From the NCBI RefSeq assembly GCF_002904165.1, contig NZ_CVTD020000026.1, positions 1 through 64,000 of the forward strand: 64,000 nt of DNA, written 5' to 3'. This DNA is from Herbinix hemicellulosilytica. Its GTDB lineage: Bacteria; Bacillota; Clostridia; Lachnospirales; Lachnospiraceae. A model generated the notes under the pieces. The model had not been told where the DNA came from. It was given only the letters and a program-made list of their open reading frames with translations, and searched no databases. Of this stretch, positions 28,668 to 38,600 are shown piece after piece. The first letter of the stretch is position 1, and each line of letters starts with the position of its first letter. The position numbers and the translations under genes are program-made.

Positions 28668-28696
28668 TTGACATTTAAAAAATCATATAATATACT
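28668..28696 (+). promoter_or_regulatory. Promoter of asnA-glnN
   Basis: TTGACA (28668-28673) and TATACT (28691-28696) are separated by 17 bp. Transcription would start near 28703. Confidence 0.7.
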
Positions 28697-28711
28697 TGAT
28701 GAGTAAACAGC

Positions 28712-28745
28712 AACGGCGCTGTGGAAATATTTCCACAGCGCCGTT
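28712..28745 (+). terminator. Perfect hairpin with U-tract at the very start of the asnA transcript
   Basis: AACGGCGCTGTGGAAA (28712-28727) is followed, after TA, by its exact reverse complement (28730-28745), then TTTTATTTTATT. It begins about 10 nt after the predicted transcription start and about 40 bp before asnA. It looks like a factor-independent terminator used as an attenuator. Confidence 0.75.
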
Positions 28746-28782
28746 TTTATTTTATTAAATTTTAAAGAGAGGATGGGTAGAT

Positions 28783-29790
28783 ATGAGCAAAGTATTCATA
28801 CCAAAGGCTTATCGTTCAGCTTTAACCTTGTATGAAACACAGACTGCAATCGGCATGATTAAGAGGATTTTTGAGGACAATTTATCTAAAGCCCTGAACT
28901 TGAAACGGGTATCGGCTCCGCTTTTTGTTGAGCCTCAAACCGGTCTTAACGATGACTTAAACGGAGTAGAGCGTCCGGTTGAATTTGATATTAGGGAAAC
29001 CCAAGGTACGGCACAGATTGTTCACTCCCTGGCCAAATGGAAACGTTATGCGCTTCACAAGTACGGTTTTAAAGTCGGTGAAGGCTTGTATACCGATATG
29101 AATGCGGTACGCAGAGATGAGGATATGGATAACCTTCACTCCATATATGTTGATCAGTGGGACTGGGAAAAAGTTATAGACCGCGAAACCCGAAACGTTG
29201 AAACACTAAAAGATACCGTACGTAAAATTGTCGGTGCAATCTGCGAAACACAAAAAGAGTTAAAAGCACATTTTGCCGGACTTCCCGATCTGCTTTCACC
29301 TGAAGTAAGCTTTATAACCACTCAGGAACTGGAAGATATGTATCCGGAACTTTCCCCGAAGGAAAGAGAAAACGAATACCTAAGAGAACATAAAACTGCC
29401 TTTATAATGCAGATCGGCGATCTTCTTAAATCCGGCCAGAAACATGACGGAAGAGCTCCCGATTATGACGATTGGCAGCTTAACGGAGATATCGTATTCT
29501 GGAACGATCTTTTAGGATGTGCTCATGAAGTTTCATCCATGGGTATCAGAGTAGATGAAGTATCTCTTAAAGAACAGCTTGTAAAAGCAGGCTGTGAACA
29601 TCGTGCCAAACTGCCCTTCCACAAAGACTTACTCGAAGGCAAACTGCCTCTGACTATGGGCGGCGGTATAGGTCAATCCCGCCTGTGCATGCTCCTTCTC
29701 GGAAAAGCGCACATCGGCGAGGTTCAGGCATCTGTTTGGGATCAGGAGACTATCTCAGCCTGTGAAGCTGCCGGAATAATATTACTGTAA
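28783..29790 (+). CDS. asnA: Aspartate--ammonia ligase (asparagine synthetase A)
   Basis: A 335-residue ATP-dependent enzyme making asparagine from aspartate and free ammonia. It belongs to the class II synthetase-like AsnA family, with the expected length (330 in E. coli). Motifs are [47 protein letters not shown] and a closing [30 protein letters not shown]. glnN follows 35 bp downstream, so the two ammonia-fixing enzymes probably share a transcript that starts through the hairpin leader. Confidence 0.95.
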   Translation: MSKVFIPKAYRSALTLYETQTAIGMIKRIFEDNLSKALNLKRVSAPLFVEPQTGLNDDLNGVERPVEFDIRETQGTAQIVHSLAKWKRYALHKYGFKVGEGLYTDMNAVRRDEDMDNLHSIYVDQWDWEKVIDRETRNVETLKDTVRKIVGAICETQKELKAHFAGLPDLLSPEVSFITTQELEDMYPELSPKERENEYLREHKTAFIMQIGDLLKSGQKHDGRAPDYDDWQLNGDIVFWNDLLGCAHEVSSMGIRVDEVSLKEQLVKAGCEHRAKLPFHKDLLEGKLPLTMGGGIGQSRLCMLLLGKAHIGEVQASVWDQETISACEAAGIILL

Positions 29791-29825
29791 AATGTACATA
29801 AGTAAAAGAAAAAGGGGGAATTAAA

Positions 29826-31919
29826 ATGAAGGATGTACCTAATTTGTTCGGCAGTATGGTTTTTAATGATGCCGTTATGCAGGCCAGACTGCCCAAAGAT
29901 ATATATAAAGCATTAAAGAAAACAATGACAGAGGGAACTCATCTTGAACTTGACGTAGCCAATGTTGTAGCCAATGCTATGAAAGATTGGGCTGTAGAAA
30001 AAGGGGCTACCCATTATACCCACTGGTTCCAGCCGATGACCGGCGTTACGGCAGAAAAGCACGACAGCTTTATATCTCCTCAAAAAGACGGTCGTGTCAT
30101 CATGGAATTTTCAGGAAAGGAACTGATTAAGGGAGAGCCTGATGCTTCAAGCTTCCCTTCAGGTGGTTTAAGGGCTACTTTTGAAGCAAGAGGTTATACC
30201 GTTTGGGATTTAACATCCTATGCCTTTATCAAGGACGGTACCCTATATATACCTACGGCTTTCTGTTCATACAGCGGTGAAGCTTTGGATAAAAAGACTC
30301 CTCTGCTTAGATCCATGGAAGCCCTTGATAAACAAGCTATGCGTATCCTTAGGCTTTTCGGCAACAAGGACGCAAAAAGGGTTATTACCACTGTAGGTCC
30401 CGAACAGGAATACTTCCTTATAGATAAAGAAGTATATTTAAAGCGTCCTGATTTAATTTACACCGGCAGAACCCTGTTTGGCGCAAGGCCTCCCAAGGGG
30501 CAGGAAATGGAAGACCACTACTTTGGCAATATCAAGCCTCGTGTGGCCGCATTTATGAAAGAGCTGGAGGAAGAATTATGGAAACTTGGGGTTCCGGCAA
30601 AAACCAAACACAACGAGGTTGCTCCGGCACAGCATGAGCTGGCCCCTGTGTTTGGTACCACAAATATAGCCACCGACCATAACCAGCTTACCATGGAACT
30701 TCTAAAGAGCATAGCCAACAAACACGGCCTTACATGCCTGCTCCATGAGAAACCTTTTGCAGGTGTCAACGGAAGCGGCAAGCACAACAACTGGTCTATT
30801 TCCACCGATACCGGAGTAAACCTGCTTGAGCCCGGCGATACACCTTATGAAAATGCTCAGTTCCTGTTATTCCTGGTGGCTGTAATCAAGGCAGTAGACG
30901 AATATCAGGATCTTCTTAGAGTATCCGTTGCCAGCGCAGGCAACGACCACAGGCTTGGAGCAAACGAAGCCCCTCCGGCTATCGTATCCATGTTCTTGGG
31001 TGATGAGCTTACACAGCTTCTTGAAGCTATTGAAAACGGTACTGCCTACCAAGGTAAAGAAAAACACCAAATGGAAATCGGTGTTACGGTACTGCCTCAC
31101 TTCCCTAAGGATACCACCGACCGTAACCGTACATCACCGTTTGCATTTACCGGCAACAAATTCGAGTTTCGTATGCTTGGCTCTGCATTCTCGATTGCAG
31201 GTCCGAATATAGTTCTGAATACTGCTGTTGCAGAAGTATTGAGGGAATTTGCGGATGTTCTAGAAAATTCCGAGGACTTTAAAGGTGATTTGACTAAACT
31301 CATACAAAAGACCATTAGTGAACATAAGCGCATCATCTTCAATGGCAACAACTACTCTGAAGAATGGGTACAGGAGGCAAAAAGACGCGGCCTGTCTAAT
31401 CTGAAGACTACAGTTGATGCACTTCCCGCCTTTGTATCACAAAAGAGCATAGATTTGTTTACCCGCCATCATGTATTTACCGAAACTGAAATTCATTCCC
31501 GATACGAAATTTTGCTTGAAAATTACAGCAAGACCCTGCATATCGAAGCTCTGACCATGATCGATATGGTTAAGAAAGGCATTATTCCTGCCTGCGTAAG
31601 CTATCAGAATGAAGAACTGCAGCTTCTTAACAGCAAAAAAGCATGCGGAAGCAGTTTCGACTGCACACTTGAAGAGCAATTGGTAGATAAACTCTCAAGG
31701 CTTTCTTCCCGTTTGGTTAAGAAGCTTGAAGAGCTGGAAAACACCTTACTTGAATCAAAATCTCAAAGTGACGCTTTAAGTGTTGCCAGATTCTATCGTG
31801 ACAAAGTATTTGTAGCCATGTCCGAGCTTCGTCTTATTGTAGATGAACTTGAAACTGTTGTTGCAAAGAAATATTGGCCGTATCCTACTTATGCTGAGAT
31901 TTTATACAGTGTAATCTAA
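29826..31919 (+). CDS. glnN: Glutamine synthetase type III
   Basis: The 697-residue enzyme makes glutamine from glutamate, ammonia and ATP. Its length and motifs are those of the GSIII family: [63 protein letters not shown] and [20 protein letters not shown] enzymes are dodecamers common in Bacteroidetes, cyanobacteria and clostridia and are not adenylylated. Downstream of asnA on the same transcript. GGGGG lies just before the ATG as RBS. Confidence 0.95.
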   Translation: MKDVPNLFGSMVFNDAVMQARLPKDIYKALKKTMTEGTHLELDVANVVANAMKDWAVEKGATHYTHWFQPMTGVTAEKHDSFISPQKDGRVIMEFSGKELIKGEPDASSFPSGGLRATFEARGYTVWDLTSYAFIKDGTLYIPTAFCSYSGEALDKKTPLLRSMEALDKQAMRILRLFGNKDAKRVITTVGPEQEYFLIDKEVYLKRPDLIYTGRTLFGARPPKGQEMEDHYFGNIKPRVAAFMKELEEELWKLGVPAKTKHNEVAPAQHELAPVFGTTNIATDHNQLTMELLKSIANKHGLTCLLHEKPFAGVNGSGKHNNWSISTDTGVNLLEPGDTPYENAQFLLFLVAVIKAVDEYQDLLRVSVASAGNDHRLGANEAPPAIVSMFLGDELTQLLEAIENGTAYQGKEKHQMEIGVTVLPHFPKDTTDRNRTSPFAFTGNKFEFRMLGSAFSIAGPNIVLNTAVAEVLREFADVLENSEDFKGDLTKLIQKTISEHKRIIFNGNNYSEEWVQEAKRRGLSNLKTTVDALPAFVSQKSIDLFTRHHVFTETEIHSRYEILLENYSKTLHIEALTMIDMVKKGIIPACVSYQNEELQLLNSKKACGSSFDCTLEEQLVDKLSRLSSRLVKKLEELENTLLESKSQSDALSVARFYRDKVFVAMSELRLIVDELETVVAKKYWPYPTYAEILYSVI

Positions 31920-31972
31920 TCCGGTCAATTAATTTACGGTAAGAATTTAAACTATGAATAGGCGCAGAAAAA

Positions 31973-32030
31973 ACACTTATAAATCACCTGCTGCCATTTC
32001 CTTAACCTAATAAAGGTGATTTATAAGTGT
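31973..32030 (-). terminator. Terminator of dapL (and stop for glnN)
   Basis: ACACTTATAAATCACCT (31973-31989) pairs perfectly with AGGTGATTTATAAGTGT (32014-32030) over a 24-nt loop. Only on the minus strand does a T-run (TTTTTT) follow, so it best ends the dapL transcript. The rest of the 330-bp region between glnN and dapL shows nothing else. Confidence 0.7.
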
Positions 32031-32251
32031 AAATTATGCCCTTAATTATTAAATCCCTATTTACTTATCTTAAACTCCGGTATTTATCAAATTTAGCAAT
32101 TTGAATGCTATGATATTTATTGCTATGGTTTTTACTATGATGATTTTAACTTTGATATTTATAAATTAGACACTAAGTTTATAAACATTTTTATCTTCTT
32201 TAATCTCACAAAATCTACGTCTGCCAAGGCTTTATTATTCAATTATAAACT

Positions 32252-33433
32252 TCATAGCATTAAATTCTTAATTCTTTCCATTGCTGTAATCACTTTTTCC
32301 CTGTCGCCAAAGGCGGTCAGCCTAAAGAAGCCCTCGCCGTTATTTCCAAACCCTGCCCCCGGTGTACCCACAACCTGTGCGTTTGTAAGCAGATAGTCAA
32401 AAAACTCCCAGGATAACATATTTTTCGGACATTTAAGCCAGATATAAGGGGAATTTTCTCCGCCCACAAACCATATGCCAAGCTTTTTTAAGGTATCGGT
32501 TATAATCCGGGCATTTTCCATATAATAAGCTATATTTTCTTTTATTTGCCCAAGGCCTGTGTCCGAAAATACCGCTTCGGCACCTCTTTGTATAATATAC
32601 GGAACCCCGTTAAACTTAGTGGTCTGCCTTCTTAACCATAATTTGTTAAGCGGTACACCGTCTCTTATAAGTTCCATGGGTATAACAGTATACCCGCATC
32701 TTGTTCCGGTAAAACCGGCTGTTTTGGACAAAGAGCAGAATTCTATGGCACACTTCTTTGCTCCCTCAATCTGATATATGCTTGTAGGCAGTTTCTCATC
32801 CTGAATATAGCTTTCATAAGCACTGTCAAATAAAATTACCGCATCCCTTTTTAAAGCATAATTAACCCATTCTTTCAGTGCCTCTTTGCCGTATACGGCT
32901 CCGGTCGGATTGTTTGGTGAGCAAATATATATAATATCAGCTTCCACTTTATAATCGGGCATAGGAAGAAAATTATTTTCCTCATTTCCGTTCATAAAAA
33001 TAATCTTTCTTCCATCCATTATATTGGTATCAACATATACCGGATAAACCGGATCTGGAATAAGCACGGTATTGTCTGTTTCGAATATGTCAAGGATGTT
33101 GCCGAGGTCACTTTTGGCTCCGTCGCTTATAAAAACTTCCTGCTCGGTTAAGTCCACACCCTTTTTCTTATAATAACCGCATATAGCCTGCCGTAAAAAG
33201 CCGTAGCCCTGCTCTTCGCCGTATCCTCTGAAAGTTTCCTTATTTCCCATTTCAAAAGAGGCCTTACTTAACGCTTCTACGACAGCCGGTACCAGAGGCC
33301 TTGTAACATCTCCTATGCCTAGGCTGATTACTTCCTTATCCGGATTTTGCTCTTTATATTCCCTTACTTTTCTTCCTATTAATGAAAACAGGTAACTGTC
33401 CTTTAAATTTAAATAATTTTTATTGATTTTCAT
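32252..33433 (-). CDS. dapL: LL-diaminopimelate aminotransferase
   Basis: A 393-residue fold-type I PLP enzyme that converts tetrahydrodipicolinate directly to LL-diaminopimelate in lysine and peptidoglycan synthesis. The start [17 protein letters not shown], the substrate loops [12 protein letters not shown] and [17 protein letters not shown], and the PLP lysine in [16 protein letters not shown] match DapL. RBS AAGGGG. The next enzyme, DapF, is encoded 3 kb away as a fusion with CarB. Confidence 0.92.
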   Translation of the reverse strand: MKINKNYLNLKDSYLFSLIGRKVREYKEQNPDKEVISLGIGDVTRPLVPAVVEALSKASFEMGNKETFRGYGEEQGYGFLRQAICGYYKKKGVDLTEQEVFISDGAKSDLGNILDIFETDNTVLIPDPVYPVYVDTNIMDGRKIIFMNGNEENNFLPMPDYKVEADIIYICSPNNPTGAVYGKEALKEWVNYALKRDAVILFDSAYESYIQDEKLPTSIYQIEGAKKCAIEFCSLSKTAGFTGTRCGYTVIPMELIRDGVPLNKLWLRRQTTKFNGVPYIIQRGAEAVFSDTGLGQIKENIAYYMENARIITDTLKKLGIWFVGGENSPYIWLKCPKNMLSWEFFDYLLTNAQVVGTPGAGFGNNGEGFFRLTAFGDREKVITAMERIKNLML

Positions 33434-33902
33434 AACTACCCCTTTCTCATTCTTATTTCATTACAAGGATTCCGTTTCAAAATACATGCCTTTTAAGGGT
33501 GTCTTTTATCCTTTTAATTTCCAGGTGTTTAAAGTGATTTTATCAGCTTCACACAGAAGTATGATGTATTCATAAATGTATCTATAAATGCATTTACAAA
33601 TGTATCTATAAATGTATTTATAAATGTTCATAATAGTATTACATTAAGTATTACATGTATTACATAAAGAATTTATTAGGTATTACATAAAATTTACATT
33701 AAATATTAAATATTGCTGTATGCTGTTAATAAAAATTTATATTTATGTGTTTTAAAATAAAATTATTCATGCTTTTTAGCAGGTAAGGTTTTCCCTTGTT
33801 AACAGATCCGCTAAGATGGCGTGTATACAATACATTCTTATTCTCTATCTTTTTCTCTATCTTTCATATTTACTTTTAATTAAATCTAATGTGTATTTTA
33901 TT
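33434..33902. other. AT-rich region upstream of dapL
   Basis: About 470 bp between dapL and hisF, both on the minus strand. It holds the 12-bp tandem repeat described separately and four scattered TATTACAT copies (about 33636-33690). No gene is supported. Confidence 0.5.
33572..33631. repeat. Five tandem copies of a 12-bp unit
   Basis: Units ATAAATGTATCT, ATAAATGCATTT, ACAAATGTATCT, ATAAATGTATTT and ATAAATGTTCAT follow each other without gaps. The last is the most degenerate. They lie 140-200 bp upstream of dapL. Confidence 0.85.
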
Positions 33903-34697
33903 TTACACTCTGATCGGCCTTACATGAATATTTTCTTTCATCAGGTATTCCTTTATTTCCGCCACTTTATAATTCCTCTCCATTCTCGGAGAGTAAAGCA
34001 TACTGCTTATTATAGCAGCCTGGGCAGCCGTCTTTGAAAAAAGCTCTTTTAAATGTTCGGGTTTTCCTGCCCCGCCGGATGCTATCAAAGGAACCGATAC
34101 GGCCTCACCTGCCATTTGCATAAGCTCAATATCATAACCTGACAGGGTACCGTCATTGTCGATACTGTTTATGCATATTTCTCCGGCTCCCAGGTCCTGC
34201 CCCCTTTTTATCCATTCTATGGCATCCATTCCGGTTGCCAGGCGGGCACCGTCAATGTATACTTCATACCCGCTCGGAATTTTTAAAGATTTTTGTGTTC
34301 TTTTAACCTGAGTGGAAAGAACTATGCACTGAGATCCGAAAGCCAAAGCCCCTTCTTTTATAATAGCCGGGTTTCTTACGGCCATAGAATCTATGCTGAT
34401 TTTTTCGGCTCCCGCCTTAAGGGCCTCATGCATATCTTCAAGGTTTTTTATGCCTCCGCCCACGGTAAAAGGGATAAATATACGTGCGGCAACTTTTTTA
34501 ACCACTTCTATATTAATCCTTCTTTTTTCGGCACTGGCTGTTATATCATAAAATATAAGTTCATCAATCTGTTCATCATACATTACTGAAGCCAAATCTT
34601 CTGCTGGACCCACATCTATATTGTCCTGAAACTTTACGGCCTTGGTTACCCTGTCTCCTATAATGTCAAAACAGGCTATTAAACGTTTGGTTATCAT
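33903..34697 (-). CDS. hisF: HisF-like imidazole glycerol phosphate synthase cyclase subunit
   Basis: A 264-residue (beta/alpha)8 barrel of the HisF family. The catalytic Asp11 is present (IACFDIIGDRV), as are the phosphate-binding IPFTVGGGI and IASGGAGKPEH. The second catalytic Asp (Asp130 in Thermotoga HisF, in AIDAKR) is replaced by Gln in LSTQVKR. The protein pairs with HisH encoded immediately upstream, the stop and start overlapping as TAATG. No other his gene is near. It may be a divergent histidine enzyme or a HisF paralogue of other function. Confidence 0.8.
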   Translation of the reverse strand: MITKRLIACFDIIGDRVTKAVKFQDNIDVGPAEDLASVMYDEQIDELIFYDITASAEKRRINIEVVKKVAARIFIPFTVGGGIKNLEDMHEALKAGAEKISIDSMAVRNPAIIKEGALAFGSQCIVLSTQVKRTQKSLKIPSGYEVYIDGARLATGMDAIEWIKRGQDLGAGEICINSIDNDGTLSGYDIELMQMAGEAVSVPLIASGGAGKPEHLKELFSKTAAQAAIISSMLYSPRMERNYKVAEIKEYLMKENIHVRPIRV

Positions 34698-35305
34698 TAT
34701 AACCTCCCTCCTTTCAAAGAGAGGAAACCGTTAAGCAGTGAAAGGCCGGCTTTCGCACTCTTTTCTATATGAAACTGGGTTCCGTATATATTTCCCTTAC
34801 ATACCGCCGCCGTAAACAGACCGCCGTAATCCGCCGTACCCCAAATATGGCTCTTATCTTCCGGAACTACATAATATGAATTAACAAAATAAAAATAATC
34901 GTCTTCAGCTTTATATCCCATATTTTCCGAGAAAGTAACCTTATTCCATCCCATCTGGGGCACACGAACTTTTTCACGGTCAAACTTTACCACCTGTCCG
35001 GGCAAAAAGCCCAAGCAGTCGGCATCATCCTCCTCACTGTGGTCAAAAAGGATCTGCATACCTACACAGACTCCAAGAAAAGGTACCTTATTTTCAAGAA
35101 CAGCCGTCTTTATGGCATCAATAAGACCCAGTTCCTTTAGAGATTCCATAGTAGCTCCGGCAGAGCCTACACCGGGCATTATGATGTGGGTCATTTGAAG
35201 CACTCTTTCAGGCGTATTTACCAGTTCAGCTTTGTAACCCAGATGTGCAACTGCCGATAATACACTGGGGCCGTTTCCTGCCTTATAATCTATTATACCG
35301 ATCAA
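34697..35305 (-). CDS. hisH: HisH-like glutamine amidotransferase subunit
   Basis: A 202-residue class I glutamine amidotransferase of the HisH family. The catalytic Cys is in LGVCVGMQIL, and His and Glu in GTQFHIEKSAKAG (usually FHPEKS). MPGVGSAGA forms the oxyanion region. It releases ammonia from glutamine for the HisF partner. RBS GGGGAG before the ATG. Translationally coupled with hisF. Isolated from other histidine genes, so its role in histidine synthesis is not certain. Confidence 0.85.
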   Translation of the reverse strand: MIGIIDYKAGNGPSVLSAVAHLGYKAELVNTPERVLQMTHIIMPGVGSAGATMESLKELGLIDAIKTAVLENKVPFLGVCVGMQILFDHSEEDDADCLGFLPGQVVKFDREKVRVPQMGWNKVTFSENMGYKAEDDYFYFVNSYYVVPEDKSHIWGTADYGGLFTAAVCKGNIYGTQFHIEKSAKAGLSLLNGFLSLKGGRL

Positions 35306-35613
35306 GTTATCTCCCCATTTCTATTTATGTTTTTATGTATCATAACAGATGACTGCATAAATATACAATATAAAAATTAACCAAAATAATTTTTTAGGAA
35401 ACGAATGATTATATGAAAATACCTTAATTTTTGTACCATAAGGATAACATCTTTATTTACCTGTATTTATCGAATTTTCTTATATATAATTTTTTAATAT
35501 TAATCTTTTATTTAATTTTCTTATATTTATGTGTATAATCTTATTTGTTTATATGTATAATCCTGCATTTGCCTATATAAACTTTCATCATCCGTTCCCG
35601 ATACCGAATCGTT
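35306..35613. other. AT-rich intergenic region between carB-dapF and hisH
   Basis: About 310 bp, very AT-rich with repeated TTATATTTATGTG-like stretches. I see no gene, no clear terminator and no confident operator. A hisH promoter must lie to its right if hisHF has its own transcript. Confidence 0.4.
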
Positions 35614-38600
35614 TTATATTTCCACCTCTCCGTCAAAAACCTTCTTGCAGTCACCGGTCATGTAAACCGTATTGTCGGTATAGCGGATTATAAGGTCGCC
35701 GCCTAAGAGCTGTACCAAAATATCCTCATCTTTCTTACAATATCCATTCAGTACCGAAGCTACGGCAGCCGCACAGGCACCGGTTCCGCAGGCCATAGTT
35801 TCACCGCTTCCCCGTTCCCAGACTCTTATCTTTATATTATTTTCCCCTAAAACCTGCACAAACTCGGTGTTTACCCTGTCGGGGAACAAAGGATTATGTT
35901 CGAATAAAGGCCCGATTTCGGAAAGCTTAAGTAAGTCCACATCCCCGCAAAATACCACGCAGTGAGGATTTCCCATAGAAACGCAGGTTATGGAATACTC
36001 TTTATCCCCTATAACAACGTTTCGGGCTATTATACTCTCCCCCGACAGGTTTACGGGAATGCTTTTAGGATTAAGTTCGGCTTTTCCCATATCGACCCTG
36101 ACGGATGAAACCAGGCCGTTTTGGGTATAAAGTTTAAGCCTTTTTATTCCCGACATAGTTTCTATAGCCATGTCTTTCTTGCGGACGATATTATTGTCAT
36201 ACAGGTATTTTGCTACACAGCGGATAGCATTGCCGCACATCCTGCCTTCACTGCCGTCCAGATTGAACATCCGCATCCTGGCATCGGCCTTATCTGATGG
36301 CAAAATCAGGACTATTCCGTCGCTGCCTACTCCGTAATGACGGTCGGACAAAAATACCGACAAAGATTCGGGGGAATTTATCTCAGTATCAAAACAGTTA
36401 ATGTATATATAGTCGTTGCCGCAGCTTTGCATCTTTGTAAATTTTAGTTTTAAATGCTCACTTCTTAAATCATTTATATCAATCAGTTCTGTGTTAATCT
36501 CGGAATACCCGGACAAAAGGCATTCCGCCAAAGCATCCGCCGTATTTACCGAGGTTAGGCAGGGGATTCCTAACGCCACAGCCCGCCTTCGAAGTTTTAC
36601 GTCATCCTGGGCCGGATCTCTTCCCTTAGTGGATGTGGAAATTATGTAGCTTATTTTTCCGCTTTCAAGAAGCGATGCCGTATTGTTTTCTTTTTCTTCG
36701 TGTATTTTACCTACCGCATGTACTTTTAAGCCTCGTTTTGAAAGGTAATCAGCCGTTCCCCGGGTAGCATAAAGGGTAAAGCCGCATTTTAACAACTTTC
36801 TTGCAATAAATACGGTTTCGGGTTTGTCGCTGTCTCTTACGGTAATTAAAACTCCGCCCTGTTTTTTTAGCCTGTATCCTGCCGCAACCAGACCTTTATA
36901 TAAGGCTTCCCTCAGATTCTTTCCTATGCCTAAGACCTCTCCGGTAGATTTCATCTCCGGGCCCAGGTGGGTATCCACATCCGCCAGTTTTTCAAACGAA
37001 AATACAGGCACCTTAACGGCTACATAAGGAGGGATTTTCCCTATACCACTTTTAATTCCCATAGTTTCAAGAGTCTCACCCATGCTGACTCTGGTAGCCA
37101 GTTCGCACATGGGTACCCCGGTTACCTTGCTCATATAAGGTACCGTTCGGGATGCCCTCGGGTTTACCTCTATAACATAAATTTCATTCTCATGCAGAAT
37201 ATACTGGATATTAACAATGCCTTTTACCTGAAGTTCTATACAAAGTTTTTTGGTTATATCAAAAATTCTTTCGGCAAGCTCGTCATCCACATTTACCGGA
37301 GGATATACGGCTATACTGTCTCCGGAATGGACCCCGGTTCTTTCTATATGCTCCATTATACCCGGTATAAATACGTCCTCGCCGTCACTGATGGCATCCA
37401 CCTCAAGCTCTATTCCCGAAAGGTATTTATCGATAAGGACCGGATTTTCCTGCTTGCTGCTTAAGATAATTTCCATATACTCGCAAATATCATCCGGATC
37501 AAAGGCTATAATCATGTTCTGGCCGCCAAGGACGTAAGACGGCCTCATAAGAACCGGGTATCCCAGTTTTGCCGCTGCCGTCAAAGCCTCGTCTGTTGTC
37601 ATGACGCAGTAGCCTTTGGGCCGGGGTATATTTAACATTTCCAGCAACTCATCAAAACGGTTTCTGTCCTCGCAAACATCTATGCTGTCGGCAGATGTCC
37701 CTATTATGGGAACCCCTCTTTCATGAAGTTTTTTTGTAAGTTTGACTGCCGTTCCACCGCCGAATGCCACCACGACACCCACGGGTTTTTCGATTTCTAT
37801 TATGCTCATTACATCATCTATGCAAAGCGGCTCAAAATACAGGCGGTCTGCCGTATCAAAGTCCGTAGATACGGTTTCCGGGTTATTGTTAATGATTATT
37901 ACTTCATATCCCATCTTTTTCAGGGTCCAGACACAATGTACGCAGGCATAGTCAAATTCAATACCCTGACCGATACGAATAGGCCCGCTTCCTAAAACTA
38001 CTACACGGGGTTTATCCGACTTTTCGATAAACTCCAGGGCTTCATTTTCCACCGCATCCGAAACCGAATAGAAATAAGGGGTAACGGCGGCAAATTCGCC
38101 CGCACAGGTATCTACCATTTTGTATTTGTAGGAAACCGTCTTTTTAGGCATAATGTTGTCTGCAATATTTTTCAGTTTATATAAGAACCAGCGGTCAACT
38201 TTTGTGATATCGAATATTTCATCTATGCTTATACCTCGCCTGATTGCTTCATAGATTACAAATAGCCGTTCATCGGTAGCCTTGTTTAATAGCTTTTTAA
38301 TTTCTATATCGCTCTTGGATAAAAACTTAGGCAATACCAGATCTCTTAAGCCTATCTCCGCTCCTCTTACCGCCTTTAATATAGCCTCTTCAAAGCTATC
38401 GGCAATAGCCATTACTTCTCCGGTAGCCTTCATCTGGGTACCCAGTTCTCTTTTGGCATATACAAACTTATCAAAAGGCCACTTTGGAAATTTAACGGCC
38501 ACATAATCGAGAGCCGGCTCAAATGCCGCATAAGTATTGCCGGTCACCGCATTTACTATCTCATCCAGATGATATCCGATGGCAATTTTGGTTGCAACCT

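Noticed and set aside
33572-33631. CRISPR-like array
   Set aside because: The 12-bp units are contiguous with no spacers.
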